64,000 nt of DNA from an uncultured Acetatifactor sp. (GTDB lineage: Bacteria > Bacillota > Clostridia > Lachnospirales > Lachnospiraceae), in contig CANQWM010000003.1 of assembly GCA_947627535.1 (NCBI GenBank), forward strand, positions 62,001 through 126,000, written 5' to 3'. The notes under the pieces were generated by a model. The model made no database searches. It had not been told where the DNA came from and was given only the letters and a program-made list of their open reading frames with translations. Position 1 is the first letter of the stretch, and every line of letters begins with the position of its first letter. Positions 38,318-48,392 of this stretch are shown here, piece by piece. Both the position numbers and the translations under genes were made by a program.

Positions 38318-40039
38318 ATGGGTTTTATGGAGGAATATGATTTCTGGCTGAAGGACGACTATTTTGATCAGGCAACCAAAGAGGAGCTGCTGGCGATCCG
38401 TGACAACAAAGCGGAGATCGAGGAGCGATTCTACAAGGAACTGGAATTCGGAACCGGCGGCCTTCGGGGTGTGATCGGCGCCGGAACCAACCGTATGAAT
38501 ATCTATACGGTCCGCAAGGCGACCCAGGGACTGGCAAACTTTATTTTAAAGCAGGGAACACAGGCTAAGGGCGTAGCCATCGCGTATGATTCCAGGAACA
38601 TGTCCCCCGAGTTCGCTGATGAGGCCGCTCTCTGCCTGGCAGCGAATGGGATCAAAGCCTATGTGTTTGACTCTCTCAGGCCCACCCCGGAGCTTTCCTT
38701 TGCGCTGCGCACGCTGGGCTGTACCGCAGGAATCGTGGTGACGGCCAGCCATAACCCGCCTGAGTACAACGGCTATAAGGTATACTGGGAGGACGGCGCA
38801 CAGGTCACCGCTCCAAAGGATAAGCAGATCATCGAGGAAGTGCAGAGCATCAAGGATTACCATACCGTAAAGACCATGTCCAAAACGGATGCGCAGTCCA
38901 AGGGCCTGTATCAGGTTATCGGCAAAGAGATCGACGACAAATATATGGCGGAGCTGAAAAAACAGATCATTCATCCGGATGTGATCGCAAAGATGGCTGA
39001 CGACATCCGAATCGTATACACGCCTCTCTGCGGAACGGGTAATCTTCCCGTGAGAAGGATTCTGTCCGAGCTGGGCTTTCGGCATGTGTATGTGGTTCCG
39101 GAGCAGGAGAATCCCGATCCGAAATTTACGACGCTGGAATATCCGAATCCCGAGGATCCCAAGGCGTTTACCTATGCGCTCCGCCTTGCGAAAGAAAAAG
39201 ACGCGGACATTGTGCTGGCTACTGACCCCGACGCGGACCGTCTGGGCGTGTACGCCAAAGACGCAAAGACCGGAGAGTATGTCGCCTTTACGGGCAACAT
39301 GTCCGGTATGCTGATTGCGGAGTACATCCTGCGTGAGAGGACGGCGACGGGAACGATGCCGGAAAATCCCGCGCTGGTGACTACCATTGTGACGACCAAC
39401 ATGGCGGGTGCCATCACACAGGCATACAACGTAAAGAAAATAGAGGTGCTCACGGGCTTTAAGTACATCGGCGAGCAGATCAAGCTGTTTGAGCAGACCG
39501 GCAGCAACCACTATGTATTCGGTCTGGAGGAAAGCTATGGATGTCTCGCAGGCACCCATGCCAGGGACAAGGATGCCGTCGTTGCGGTGATGTGCCTCTG
39601 CGAGGTAGCCGCATACTGCAAGGAGCACGGCAAGACGCTGTGGGATATGATGCTGGATATTTATGAAAAGTACGGTTATTATAAGGAGAGCCAGTACACC
39701 ATTACGCTGAAGGGAATTGACGGTTCCAGACAGATCGCTGAAATCATGGATAAGCTCCGCAGCAATCCGCCCAAGGCGTTCGGAAGCCTGAAGGTCTTAA
39801 AGTTCCGGGATTATCTGACCGACAGGACTCTGGACATGGTTACCGGAGCGGAGGGAACTACCGGACTGCCGAAATCAAATGTGCTCTATTTTGAACTGCC
39901 TGACGACGCATGGTGCTGCGCGCGTCCTTCCGGGACGGAGCCCAAGATCAAGTTCTATATGGGCGTCAAGGGAACCAGCATAGATGACGCAAAGACAAGG
40001 CTGGAGAAGCTGACTGAGGATCTGAAGGCGGTACTGTGA
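38318..40039 (+). CDS. pgcA: Phospho-sugar mutase (alpha-phosphoglucomutase)
   Basis: GTGGLRGVIGAGTNRMN; VVTASHNPPEYNGYKVY; ATDPDADRLGV; RPSGTEPKIKFY. Confidence 0.94.
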   Translation: MGFMEEYDFWLKDDYFDQATKEELLAIRDNKAEIEERFYKELEFGTGGLRGVIGAGTNRMNIYTVRKATQGLANFILKQGTQAKGVAIAYDSRNMSPEFADEAALCLAANGIKAYVFDSLRPTPELSFALRTLGCTAGIVVTASHNPPEYNGYKVYWEDGAQVTAPKDKQIIEEVQSIKDYHTVKTMSKTDAQSKGLYQVIGKEIDDKYMAELKKQIIHPDVIAKMADDIRIVYTPLCGTGNLPVRRILSELGFRHVYVVPEQENPDPKFTTLEYPNPEDPKAFTYALRLAKEKDADIVLATDPDADRLGVYAKDAKTGEYVAFTGNMSGMLIAEYILRERTATGTMPENPALVTTIVTTNMAGAITQAYNVKKIEVLTGFKYIGEQIKLFEQTGSNHYVFGLEESYGCLAGTHARDKDAVVAVMCLCEVAAYCKEHGKTLWDMMLDIYEKYGYYKESQYTITLKGIDGSRQIAEIMDKLRSNPPKAFGSLKVLKFRDYLTDRTLDMVTGAEGTTGLPKSNVLYFELPDDAWCCARPSGTEPKIKFYMGVKGTSIDDAKTRLEKLTEDLKAVL

Positions 40040-40040
40040 C

Positions 40041-41432
40041 GTGGCCGGGAAAGTAAGCGGTAGTAATTTCAGAAAAACCATATATTTTTTCAAGCGGAAC
40101 GGTATTAAGAACACATGTTATGCTATTTGGGAGAGGCTGGCTGTACGCAGGCAGCCTCTCTATCGTTTTGCTCCGCCGGCGGAATCGGAGCTGAAGGCCC
40201 AGCGGGCGGCGTATGGGACGATGGAGCATGCGTATAAGATCAGTATCGTGGTCCCCTGTTACCGCACCTCCCCCAGGCACCTGCTGGATATGATAAACTC
40301 TGTGCGAGACCAGACATACGGAAACTGGGAGCTGATTCTGGCAGACGCCACGGAGGATGACAGCGTGGAGAGGACGGCCGGCGTTGTGGCAGACCCCAGG
40401 ATTCGATATCTTCGTCTTGCGAAAAACGCAGGAATCGCGGAAAATACCAATTGCGGGATTTTAAAGGCGTCGGGGGATTACATTGGCCTTCTGGATCATG
40501 ATGATCTGCTGACGCCGGACGCACTGTTTTGGATGGCTTCCGCCGTCTCCGGGCGGGAAAAGGACGGAAAGGCCGCAATGCTGCTTTATTCCGATGAGGA
40601 CAAGTGCGACGGGGATGGAAAAGCATATTATGAGCCGAATTGCAAGGAAGATTTTAATCTGGACCTGCTCTTAAGCAATAACTATATCTGCCATTTCCTG
40701 ATGATGGAGGGAAACCTGATGCGGGAGCTTCTGCTGCGCGGAGAATATAACGGGGCCCAGGATTATGACCTTGTGCTGAGAGCGGTCCAGAGACTGGCAG
40801 GACGGGAAGACACCATTGTGCATATACCCCGGGTTCTTTATCATTGGCGGTGCCATGAGGCGTCCACTGCGGCAAACCCGGCAAGCAAACTGTACGCTTA
40901 TGAAGCGGGACGGCGGGCCCTGCAGGATTACGCAGACCGGAACGGATGGCAGGCAAAAGCGGAGAATACGGCGCATCTGGGTTTTTACCGTCTGGAATAC
41001 GCAGGGGAACTGTTTGCCGCCCGGCCGGACGTGGGGGCGGTGGGAGGCCCGCTGATCAGAAAAAACAGAATCTGGGGCGGGAGGATGGCGCAGGACGGAA
41101 CGGTCTTTTATCAGGGACTGCACCGGCGCTTCAGCGGCTATCTGAACCGGGCGTCGCTTGGTCAGGATGCGGCAGCGCTGGATATCCGAAACATCAGGGT
41201 CAGGAAAGAGGCATGGGAGATATTTCGCGATACGACAGGCATTCCATGGAGGACAGCGCCGGGACAGGAGATTTTCGACGTGTCTGCCCTTCCGGAGGGA
41301 ACGGACTTTCAGGCGGTGAGTCTGGCTTTGGGCCTTGCACTGCAAAAAAACGGCTACAGGCTATTATATCTGCCGGAGCAAGGGAGGCTTTGGAAGGATG
41401 AAGAAAATAACCATTGTTATTCCAAACTATAA
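40041..41432 (+). CDS. Glycosyltransferase family 2
   Basis: ISIVVPCYRTSPRHLLDMINSVRDQTYGNWELILAD; LLDHDD; GTG start. Confidence 0.9.
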   Translation: MAGKVSGSNFRKTIYFFKRNGIKNTCYAIWERLAVRRQPLYRFAPPAESELKAQRAAYGTMEHAYKISIVVPCYRTSPRHLLDMINSVRDQTYGNWELILADATEDDSVERTAGVVADPRIRYLRLAKNAGIAENTNCGILKASGDYIGLLDHDDLLTPDALFWMASAVSGREKDGKAAMLLYSDEDKCDGDGKAYYEPNCKEDFNLDLLLSNNYICHFLMMEGNLMRELLLRGEYNGAQDYDLVLRAVQRLAGREDTIVHIPRVLYHWRCHEASTAANPASKLYAYEAGRRALQDYADRNGWQAKAENTAHLGFYRLEYAGELFAARPDVGAVGGPLIRKNRIWGGRMAQDGTVFYQGLHRRFSGYLNRASLGQDAAALDIRNIRVRKEAWEIFRDTTGIPWRTAPGQEIFDVSALPEGTDFQAVSLALGLALQKNGYRLLYLPEQGRLWKDEENNHCYSKL

Positions 41433-42375
41433 CGGCGCTGGCTTTTTGCAGGATTGCCTGCAGTCATTGGAAAATCAGGAACCGGGGACGCCCGCGTTCG
41501 ATGTCCTGGTGGTTGACAACGGTTCTCAGGATGAAAGCCTTGCCTTGATTGCGGAAAGATTTCCTCAGGTTCAGGTCGAGGCACTCTCTGAAAATACAGG
41601 TTTCTGCCATGCCGTAAATGTGGGAATCCGCCGGGCCGATTCTCCCTATGTGATCCTGCTGAACAACGACACAAAGGCGGCACCGGGCTTTGTGTCGGGA
41701 TTGTTCCGGGCTATTGAGAGAGATCCCAGGATTTTTTCCGTCAGCGCCAGTATGCGCATGTGGGACAGGCCGGATCTGATGGATGACGCGGGAGACCGGT
41801 ACTGTGTGCTTGGGTGGGCGTACGGCAGAGGAAAGGGGAAATCTTCCGTCCGGTATAAAAAGCCGTGTAAGATCTTTTCGGCCTGCGGCGGAGCAGCCAT
41901 CTACCGTCGGGATATCCTTATGAAGATCGGACTGTTTGACGAAGCTCATTTTGCCTACCTGGAAGATCTTGATATCGGCTGGCGGGCTCAGATTTATGGC
42001 TATCAGAATTATTATGAACCCTCCGCGGAGGTGCTGCACTACGGGAGCGCCTCCACAGGTTCCCGTTATAACAGGCAGAAAACAGTGCTTGCCGCTGCCA
42101 ACAACGTGTATGCGGCAGGGAAAAATATGCCCCTTTTGCAGCTGCTTTGGAATCTGCCGTTTCTGATGCTGGGTTTTCTGGTAAAATCTGTCTTTTTTAC
42201 ATGTAAGGGTATGGGAAAACTGTATCTGAAGGGACTGGCTGCGGGTTTCAGGAAACTGCTGTCTGAGGAAGGCCGAAGCGCAAAGGTGCCGTTCTGCCTT
42301 GAAAATCTGGGGAACTATCTTGCCGTCCAGGGGCAGCTTTATCTGAATACTCTGCGACTTCTTAAGAAATCTTAA
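41398..42375 (+). CDS. Glycosyltransferase family 2 (rhamnosyltransferase-like)
   Basis: KKITIVIPNYNGAGFLQDCLQSL; LLNNDTKAAPGFV; ATG at 41398. Confidence 0.9.
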   Translation: MKKITIVIPNYNGAGFLQDCLQSLENQEPGTPAFDVLVVDNGSQDESLALIAERFPQVQVEALSENTGFCHAVNVGIRRADSPYVILLNNDTKAAPGFVSGLFRAIERDPRIFSVSASMRMWDRPDLMDDAGDRYCVLGWAYGRGKGKSSVRYKKPCKIFSACGGAAIYRRDILMKIGLFDEAHFAYLEDLDIGWRAQIYGYQNYYEPSAEVLHYGSASTGSRYNRQKTVLAAANNVYAAGKNMPLLQLLWNLPFLMLGFLVKSVFFTCKGMGKLYLKGLAAGFRKLLSEEGRSAKVPFCLENLGNYLAVQGQLYLNTLRLLKKS

Positions 42376-42399
42376 GAAATGCCTTCATAAAATCCTAAG

Positions 42400-42428
42400 T
42401 TGTTGTTTTTATAATAATATTGTAAAAT
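42400..42428 (+). promoter_or_regulatory. Promoter for polyprenyl-phosphate sugar transferase
   Basis: TTGTTG-N17-TAAAAT. Confidence 0.6.
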
Positions 42429-42482
42429 ATTTTCAGCCGGCGGGGAACGGGCGCCGGCGGCCGGCATTTGCGGGTGATACGC

Positions 42483-43889
42483 ATGATCAAAGACAATCAG
42501 AAGATTTTTAACCGATTGATGGTAATGATCGATGCTGCTATAACGGCGGCGTCTTTTATGCTGGCATATTATTTTAAATTTTATATTCTGAATGACGGCC
42601 CCGGCATCGGTGTGCTTCCCGTCACGGAATATTTTAAACTGCTTCTGTTTATTGTCCCCATGTACATGCTGCTGTATTATTCCTGCAGTATATACGCGCC
42701 AAAGCGGACGGTGCGGCGGCGCTTTGAGATTTTCGGTATTATAAAGGCAAACTTTATCGGCATTATCGCGCTGATCATCATTTTGTTTCTGGTTATACGG
42801 GAGTTGAACTATTCCCGGTCCGTTATCGGTTTTTTTTACTTTTTTAATGTGGGTTTTACCTCCGCCTTCAGAATCTTTCTGAGAAGAGGGCTGAAGACGA
42901 TCCGCCGGCAGGGGTATAATCTGAAGCATATCCTTCTGGTAGGATATTCCAGGGCGGCGGAGCAGTATATCGACCGGCTGGCGGATAACCCTCAGTGGGG
43001 ATATGTGGCCTGCGGCATTCTGGATGACCATATTCCTGCGGGGACGCTCTACAAAGGAGTTAAGGTGCTTGGAAGACTTGGAAATCTGGAGGTTATCCTG
43101 CCGGAGAACAAGCTGGATGAGGTTGCCATCACACTTCCGCTGAAGGATTATGACAATCTAAAAAGTATCGTTGGAATCTGCGAGAAATCGGGTGTGCATA
43201 CAAAATTTATCCCGGATTACAATGGACTGATTCCCGGTAAGCCCTACACGGAAGATCTGCTGGGGCTGCCGGTTATAAATATCCGGTATGTTCCTCTGAC
43301 CAACACGGGAAATATCCTGATAAAACGGATCGTGGATATTCTGGGATCGATTGTGGGAATTGTGGTGACATCCCCTGTCATGCTGGCGGCGGCGATTCTG
43401 GTGAAGGTCTCCAGCCCTGGTCCTGTGATCTTTAAACAGGAACGGGTGGGGCTGCACAATAAGCCGTTCTCCATGTATAAATTCCGCAGCATGGAAATGC
43501 AGACGCCAGGCGAGGAGAAAAGAGCCTGGACAGTGAAGGATGACCCCCGTGTCACAAAGGTCGGGAGGATCCTTCGCAGGACAAGTCTGGATGAGCTTCC
43601 TCAGCTTTTCAATATTTTGAAAGGCGATATGAGCCTGGTGGGACCGAGACCGGAGCGGCCCGGCTGGGTAGAAAAATTCCGTGAGGAGATTCCCCGGTAC
43701 ATGGTGCGGCATCAGGTGAGGCCGGGGCTGACCGGATGGGCTCAGGTAAACGGTCTGCGGGGGGATACGTCCATACGGAAGAGAATTGAGTACGACCTTT
43801 ATTACATCGAAAACTGGACGCCGGGGTTTGACATCAAGATCATATTGATGACGTTTTTTACCGGCTTTATCAACAAAAACGCATACTGA
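42483..43889 (+). CDS. Polyprenyl-phosphate hexose-1-phosphate transferase (WbaP/WcaJ-like)
   Basis: Several N-term TMs; C-term KRIVDILGSIVGIVVTSP...FKQERVGLHNKPFSMYKFRSM...TSLDELPQLFNILKGDMSLVGPRPERP. Confidence 0.95.
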   Translation: MIKDNQKIFNRLMVMIDAAITAASFMLAYYFKFYILNDGPGIGVLPVTEYFKLLLFIVPMYMLLYYSCSIYAPKRTVRRRFEIFGIIKANFIGIIALIIILFLVIRELNYSRSVIGFFYFFNVGFTSAFRIFLRRGLKTIRRQGYNLKHILLVGYSRAAEQYIDRLADNPQWGYVACGILDDHIPAGTLYKGVKVLGRLGNLEVILPENKLDEVAITLPLKDYDNLKSIVGICEKSGVHTKFIPDYNGLIPGKPYTEDLLGLPVINIRYVPLTNTGNILIKRIVDILGSIVGIVVTSPVMLAAAILVKVSSPGPVIFKQERVGLHNKPFSMYKFRSMEMQTPGEEKRAWTVKDDPRVTKVGRILRRTSLDELPQLFNILKGDMSLVGPRPERPGWVEKFREEIPRYMVRHQVRPGLTGWAQVNGLRGDTSIRKRIEYDLYYIENWTPGFDIKIILMTFFTGFINKNAY

Positions 43890-43906
43890 TACAAGGAGAA
43901 GGTACA

Positions 43907-45427
43907 ATGACAGCGAACACAGGAAACAGGAGAAGAACAAACACCAGGCAGCAGGCAAAGAACAAAAGAAAACTGATTATTTTTGGCGTGGAGCTGGCCA
44001 TTATCGTAATCATGGTGGGGGTCCTGATATGGGTAATGGACTTTACGGAAGAGCAGCCTCATGTGACGGAGGAATTTGCGGGAAAGGAAGTCAACGGGGT
44101 CTCTAAGGACAATCCGAATAATTCTGGAAGCAGCGAAGGCTATTCTCTGCCGGAATCGTTTAAGACGTGGCTGAGGGAGAATACGTTTAACCCGGATCTT
44201 TACACGGACAGGGAAAGCGTATCCGCTCTTCTGGATTATCTTGACAGGCTTCAGGTGGACTATACGGCTTATGGCGTATCCAGAGAGGATGACTCTCTGC
44301 CGGAAGAGTTTAAGGCATGGCTGAAGGAGAACACGTTTGATCCGGACACCTATGATGCCGGAGAAATATTAACGCTTCTGGACTATCTTGACGAACGCGG
44401 CGAAGGGGAAACCTACAAAAACTATGGCGTGGCCAGGGAGGATGTGGCAAAAGCCGCCGAATCGGACGATGGCCCCAGGCTTGGCTATACCAACAGTGAT
44501 TATATCAACATTGCGCTTTTCGGCGTAGACGCGAGAAATGAGAACGAACTGTACAAAAGCAGCCGGAGCGATACGATTATGATCGCCAGCATTAACCAGA
44601 AAACCGGAGACATTAAACTGGTCAGCGTGTACAGAGACACTTACCTGAATCTTGGCAATGATTCCTACAAGAAGTGCAACGCCGCCTACTCTAAGGGAGG
44701 CGCCAAGCAGGCGGTGGGAATGCTGAACATGAATCTTGACATGGATATTACGCAGTTTGTCACCGTGGGATACGCGGGGCTGGCGGAAGTGATCGACGGT
44801 CTCGGCGGCGTCTGGATCGATGTGGATGAAGACGAGATAAAGCATATCAACAACTACCAGTACAGTATCATCGGGAAATATGCAAAAAAATATCTGGGTG
44901 ATGTTCCGTCGGAGCTGAATTTTACTCCGGACGATTATTTTAAGGATTACGATGTGACTGTAGTCAAACAGCCGGGCCTGCAGCTTTTGAACGGCCTTCA
45001 GGCGGCTGCTTACTGCCGTATCCGTTATGTGGGCAACGATTTCCAGCGTACAGCCCGCCAGCGCGAGGTCATCAAAGCCATCGAGACGCAGGCAAAGCAG
45101 GCCAGTCTGTCGACTCTGACAAAGGTATTTGAAAGTGCGGTGGACGATATCTACACGAATCTGGACTCAACAACCATTCTCACGGAGCTGCTGCCCAATA
45201 TTGCAAATTACAGGATTGTGGACGAGTCAGGTTTCCCTGAGATGGATATGCAGGAAAACGTGAGCATGGGAGCAGCCGGCTCCTGTCAGATCCCTCTGGA
45301 TCTTCCCTCGAGCGTATCCTGGCTGCATGGCTTCCTGTTTGGGGATGAGAACTATGAGGCAAGTGATATTGTCAATGAGATTGGAAAGAATATCAGGACA
45401 GATGCTTCCAAATACCGTAAAAACTAA
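43907..45427 (+). CDS. LytR-CpsA-Psr (LCP) family protein with duplicated 50-aa module
   Basis: N-term TM; INIALFGVDARNENELYKSSRSDTIMIASINQKTGDIKLVSVYRDTYL; YCRIRYVGNDFQRTARQREV. Confidence 0.93.
   Translation: MTANTGNRRRTNTRQQAKNKRKLIIFGVELAIIVIMVGVLIWVMDFTEEQPHVTEEFAGKEVNGVSKDNPNNSGSSEGYSLPESFKTWLRENTFNPDLYTDRESVSALLDYLDRLQVDYTAYGVSREDDSLPEEFKAWLKENTFDPDTYDAGEILTLLDYLDERGEGETYKNYGVAREDVAKAAESDDGPRLGYTNSDYINIALFGVDARNENELYKSSRSDTIMIASINQKTGDIKLVSVYRDTYLNLGNDSYKKCNAAYSKGGAKQAVGMLNMNLDMDITQFVTVGYAGLAEVIDGLGGVWIDVDEDEIKHINNYQYSIIGKYAKKYLGDVPSELNFTPDDYFKDYDVTVVKQPGLQLLNGLQAAAYCRIRYVGNDFQRTARQREVIKAIETQAKQASLSTLTKVFESAVDDIYTNLDSTTILTELLPNIANYRIVDESGFPEMDMQENVSMGAAGSCQIPLDLPSSVSWLHGFLFGDENYEASDIVNEIGKNIRTDASKYRKN
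44144..44447 (+). repeat. In-frame duplication of a ~50-aa module in the LCP protein
   Basis: SLPESFKTWLRENTFNPDLYT...LLDYLD...YGVSRED and SLPEEFKAWLKENTFDPDTYD...LLDYLD...YGVARED. Confidence 0.9.
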
Positions 45428-45469
45428 TTGCCGGATGCATGGTGCTGCCGACGGCAGGATAGAGGAATT

Positions 45470-46393
45470 GTGAAGGTAGATGTGATCATTCCGGTGTACA
45501 AGCCGGGGCCGGAGCTGCTGACGCTTCTGGAAAAGCTGGAAGATCAGACAGTGAACATACAGAATATTATTCTGATGAACACGGAGGAAAAATATTTCAG
45601 ACGGTTGATCCCGGACGAGGCAGAGTTTAAAAGCGGGCATCCCTGTGTAAAGGTATATCATCTTGCCAAAGGAGAGTTTGACCACGGCGGGACAAGGCAT
45701 GCCGGAGTATTGCACTCGGATGCCGGGGTGTTTGTCGCCATGACGCAGGATGCCATGCCGGCGGACAGATTTCTGATAGAAAATCTGGTGGGGGGACTTT
45801 CTGAAAATGTGGCGGTTGCCTATGCAAGACAGCTCCCGGCCGAAAACGCCGGAGAACTGGAGAGAATAACCAGAAAATTCAACTATCCAGGCGTCTCCTG
45901 TGTAAAGACAAGAGAGGATATGGATACCCTGGGGATCAGGACTTTTTTCTGTTCCAACGTCTGTGCGGCATACCGGCGGAAGGTGTATGATGAATTAGGC
46001 GGATTTATCCGTCATACTATATTTAATGAAGACATGATCTTTGCCGCGGGAGCGGTAAAGGCGGGATATGGTATTGCCTATCAGGCGCAGGCAAAAGTAA
46101 TACATTCCCACAGCTATACAAATATGCAGCAGCTGAGAAGAAATTTTGACCTGGGCGTGTCACAGGCCGATCATCCGGAGGTGTTCGGCGGCATCAGATC
46201 TGAATCGGAGGGCAAAAAGCTGGTGAGAGAGGCATGGAAAAGCCTTCAAGGCAGACATCAGCTGTACAGATTCCCCGGTTTTATGCTACAATGCTGTTAT
46301 AAATATACCGGCTACCTTTTGGGAAAGAACTACAGAAGGCTGCCCTTGAAAATCATCCTGGCGCTCACTGACAACAAGGCGTACTGGGGATAA
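45470..46393 (+). CDS. Glycosyltransferase family 2 (rhamnosyltransferase-like)
   Basis: VDVIIPVYKPGPELLTLLEKLEDQT; GEFDHGGTRHAG; FNEDMIFAAG. Confidence 0.88.
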   Translation: MKVDVIIPVYKPGPELLTLLEKLEDQTVNIQNIILMNTEEKYFRRLIPDEAEFKSGHPCVKVYHLAKGEFDHGGTRHAGVLHSDAGVFVAMTQDAMPADRFLIENLVGGLSENVAVAYARQLPAENAGELERITRKFNYPGVSCVKTREDMDTLGIRTFFCSNVCAAYRRKVYDELGGFIRHTIFNEDMIFAAGAVKAGYGIAYQAQAKVIHSHSYTNMQQLRRNFDLGVSQADHPEVFGGIRSESEGKKLVREAWKSLQGRHQLYRFPGFMLQCCYKYTGYLLGKNYRRLPLKIILALTDNKAYWG

Positions 46394-46451
46394 AGGAAAC
46401 ATGCCGATGTGGGAGGGGACATTCCACGATGAGGCGTAAACGGAGGAGATT

Positions 46452-48278
46452 ATGTGTGGTATTGTAGGCTATATCGGAAAGGAGCAGGCGGCTCCCATTA
46501 TATTGGAGGGCCTGTCAAAGCTGGAATACAGGGGCTATGATTCGGCGGGAATGGCGGTTTTTGACGGTAAGGCCATTCGGACCAGGAAGGCTGCGGGCAG
46601 GCTGAAGGTATTGGAGAACCTGACAAAGGGAGGAGAGACCATGCCCGGCTGTTCCGGTATCGGGCATACCAGATGGGCGACGCACGGGGCTCCCAGCGAC
46701 AGAAACGCACATCCCCATGTCAACAACAGGGGAACGATTGCGGTGGTTCACAACGGCATTATTGAAAATTATATCCCTCTGAGGAAAAAGATGGCTGACA
46801 AAGGCTATGAGTTTCAGTCAGAGACAGATACGGAGGTGCTGGCGCATCTTCTGGATTACTATTACAGGGGCAACCCTCTGGAAGCCATTGCAAAGGTGCT
46901 TCACAGGGTGGAGGGATCCTACGCCCTGGGGATTCTGTTTGCCGATTTTCCGGACGAGATTTATGCGGCCAGAAAAGACAGTCCTTTGATTGTGGGGCAG
47001 AATGGGTCCGGGTGCTTTATCGCATCCGATGTGCCGGCCATACTGAAATACACCAGGACCGTGTATTATATGGATAATCAGGAAATAGCGGCCCTGCGCC
47101 CCGACGGACTCAGCTTCTTTTCCGTGGACCAGGAGGAACTGAAGAAGGAACCTTCCTCCATCGACTGGGATGCGGATGCGGCGGAGAAGGCCGGGTATGA
47201 ACATTTTATGCTCAAGGAGATGTACGAGCAGCCAAAGACGATCACGGATACCATATCGCCCAGGATCAGAAACAATGATATTGTAATAGAGGAACTGAAC
47301 ATGACGGACGAAGAGCTCAGAGCGGTCCGCAAAATACACATTGTGGCCTGCGGCTCCGCCTATCATGCCGGCGTCACAGGAAAATATGTGCTGGAAGAGC
47401 TTGCACGGATTCCTGTGGAGGTAGATGTGGCCAGTGAGTTCCGCTATCGTGATCCGATCCTGGAGGAGGGGGCCATGGTGATCGTGATCAGCCAGTCCGG
47501 TGAGACGGCGGATACCCTGGCGGCCCTTCGGGAATCCAAAGCAAGAGGCTTTCAGGTGCTCGGTATCGTGAATGTAGTGGGCAGCTCCATCGCCAGAGAG
47601 GCAGATTCCTGTCTTTACACCTGGGCGGGCCCGGAGATCGCCGTGGCTACTACAAAGGCCTACAGCGCGCAGCTGGCGGCGCTGTATCTTCTTGCCATGA
47701 AGCTGGCCAAAGTCCGGGGCACTGTGGACGATAAGAGATTTGCCCAGCTTTTGGCGGAGCTGAAATGTATTCCGGACCAGATCGAACTGCTGCTGGGCCA
47801 GAAGGAAAAGATCCAGCATTTTGCAAACCGCTATCTTGGGGCGAGAGACATTTTCTTTATCGGAAGGGGAATTGACTATGCCATTTCCCTGGAGGGCTCG
47901 CTGAAGCTGAAGGAGATTTCCTATATTCATTCTGAGGCTTACGCCGCCGGAGAACTGAAACACGGAACGATCTCTCTCATCGAGGACGGGACTCTTGTGG
48001 TCGCAATCTCCACCCAGCCGGAGCTGTTCCAGAAGACGATCAGCAATATGGTGGAGGTGAAGGCAAGAGGCGCTTTTGTGATGGCTGTGACAAACGAGGA
48101 AAACAAGGCCATCGAGAAAGCGTCGGATTATGTGATTTATATTCCGGAGACGGCGTCCTGTTTTGCAAATTCGCTGGCCATTGTACCGCTGCAGCTGTTT
48201 GCCTATTATATTGCCGTGGGGAGAGGCTGCGACGTAGATAAGCCGAGAAACCTTGCCAAATCCGTGACGGTTGAATAA
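46452..48278 (+). CDS. glmS: Glutamine-fructose-6-phosphate aminotransferase (isomerizing)
   Basis: MCGIVGYIGKEQAAPIILEGLSKLEYRGYDSAGMA; two SIS domains; C-term PRNLAKSVTVE. Confidence 0.97.
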   Translation: MCGIVGYIGKEQAAPIILEGLSKLEYRGYDSAGMAVFDGKAIRTRKAAGRLKVLENLTKGGETMPGCSGIGHTRWATHGAPSDRNAHPHVNNRGTIAVVHNGIIENYIPLRKKMADKGYEFQSETDTEVLAHLLDYYYRGNPLEAIAKVLHRVEGSYALGILFADFPDEIYAARKDSPLIVGQNGSGCFIASDVPAILKYTRTVYYMDNQEIAALRPDGLSFFSVDQEELKKEPSSIDWDADAAEKAGYEHFMLKEMYEQPKTITDTISPRIRNNDIVIEELNMTDEELRAVRKIHIVACGSAYHAGVTGKYVLEELARIPVEVDVASEFRYRDPILEEGAMVIVISQSGETADTLAALRESKARGFQVLGIVNVVGSSIAREADSCLYTWAGPEIAVATTKAYSAQLAALYLLAMKLAKVRGTVDDKRFAQLLAELKCIPDQIELLLGQKEKIQHFANRYLGARDIFFIGRGIDYAISLEGSLKLKEISYIHSEAYAAGELKHGTISLIEDGTLVVAISTQPELFQKTISNMVEVKARGAFVMAVTNEENKAIEKASDYVIYIPETASCFANSLAIVPLQLFAYYIAVGRGCDVDKPRNLAKSVTVE

Positions 48279-48392
48279 AAAATATTTTCACAATGACTTC
48301 ATAAACGGAACACAGATCCTTCACAATTAGTGGATATACTGGGGTACATAAAAGAAAGGGAAAACTTTCTATTGCAGAAAAGAGGGATTGTT

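Noticed and set aside
46394-46451. Possible glmS ribozyme upstream of glmS
   Set aside because: Only 58 nt available and no ribozyme-like sequence recognised.
46818-47963. 381-aa - strand ORF inside glmS
   Set aside because: Antisense to a highly conserved gene; no independent support.
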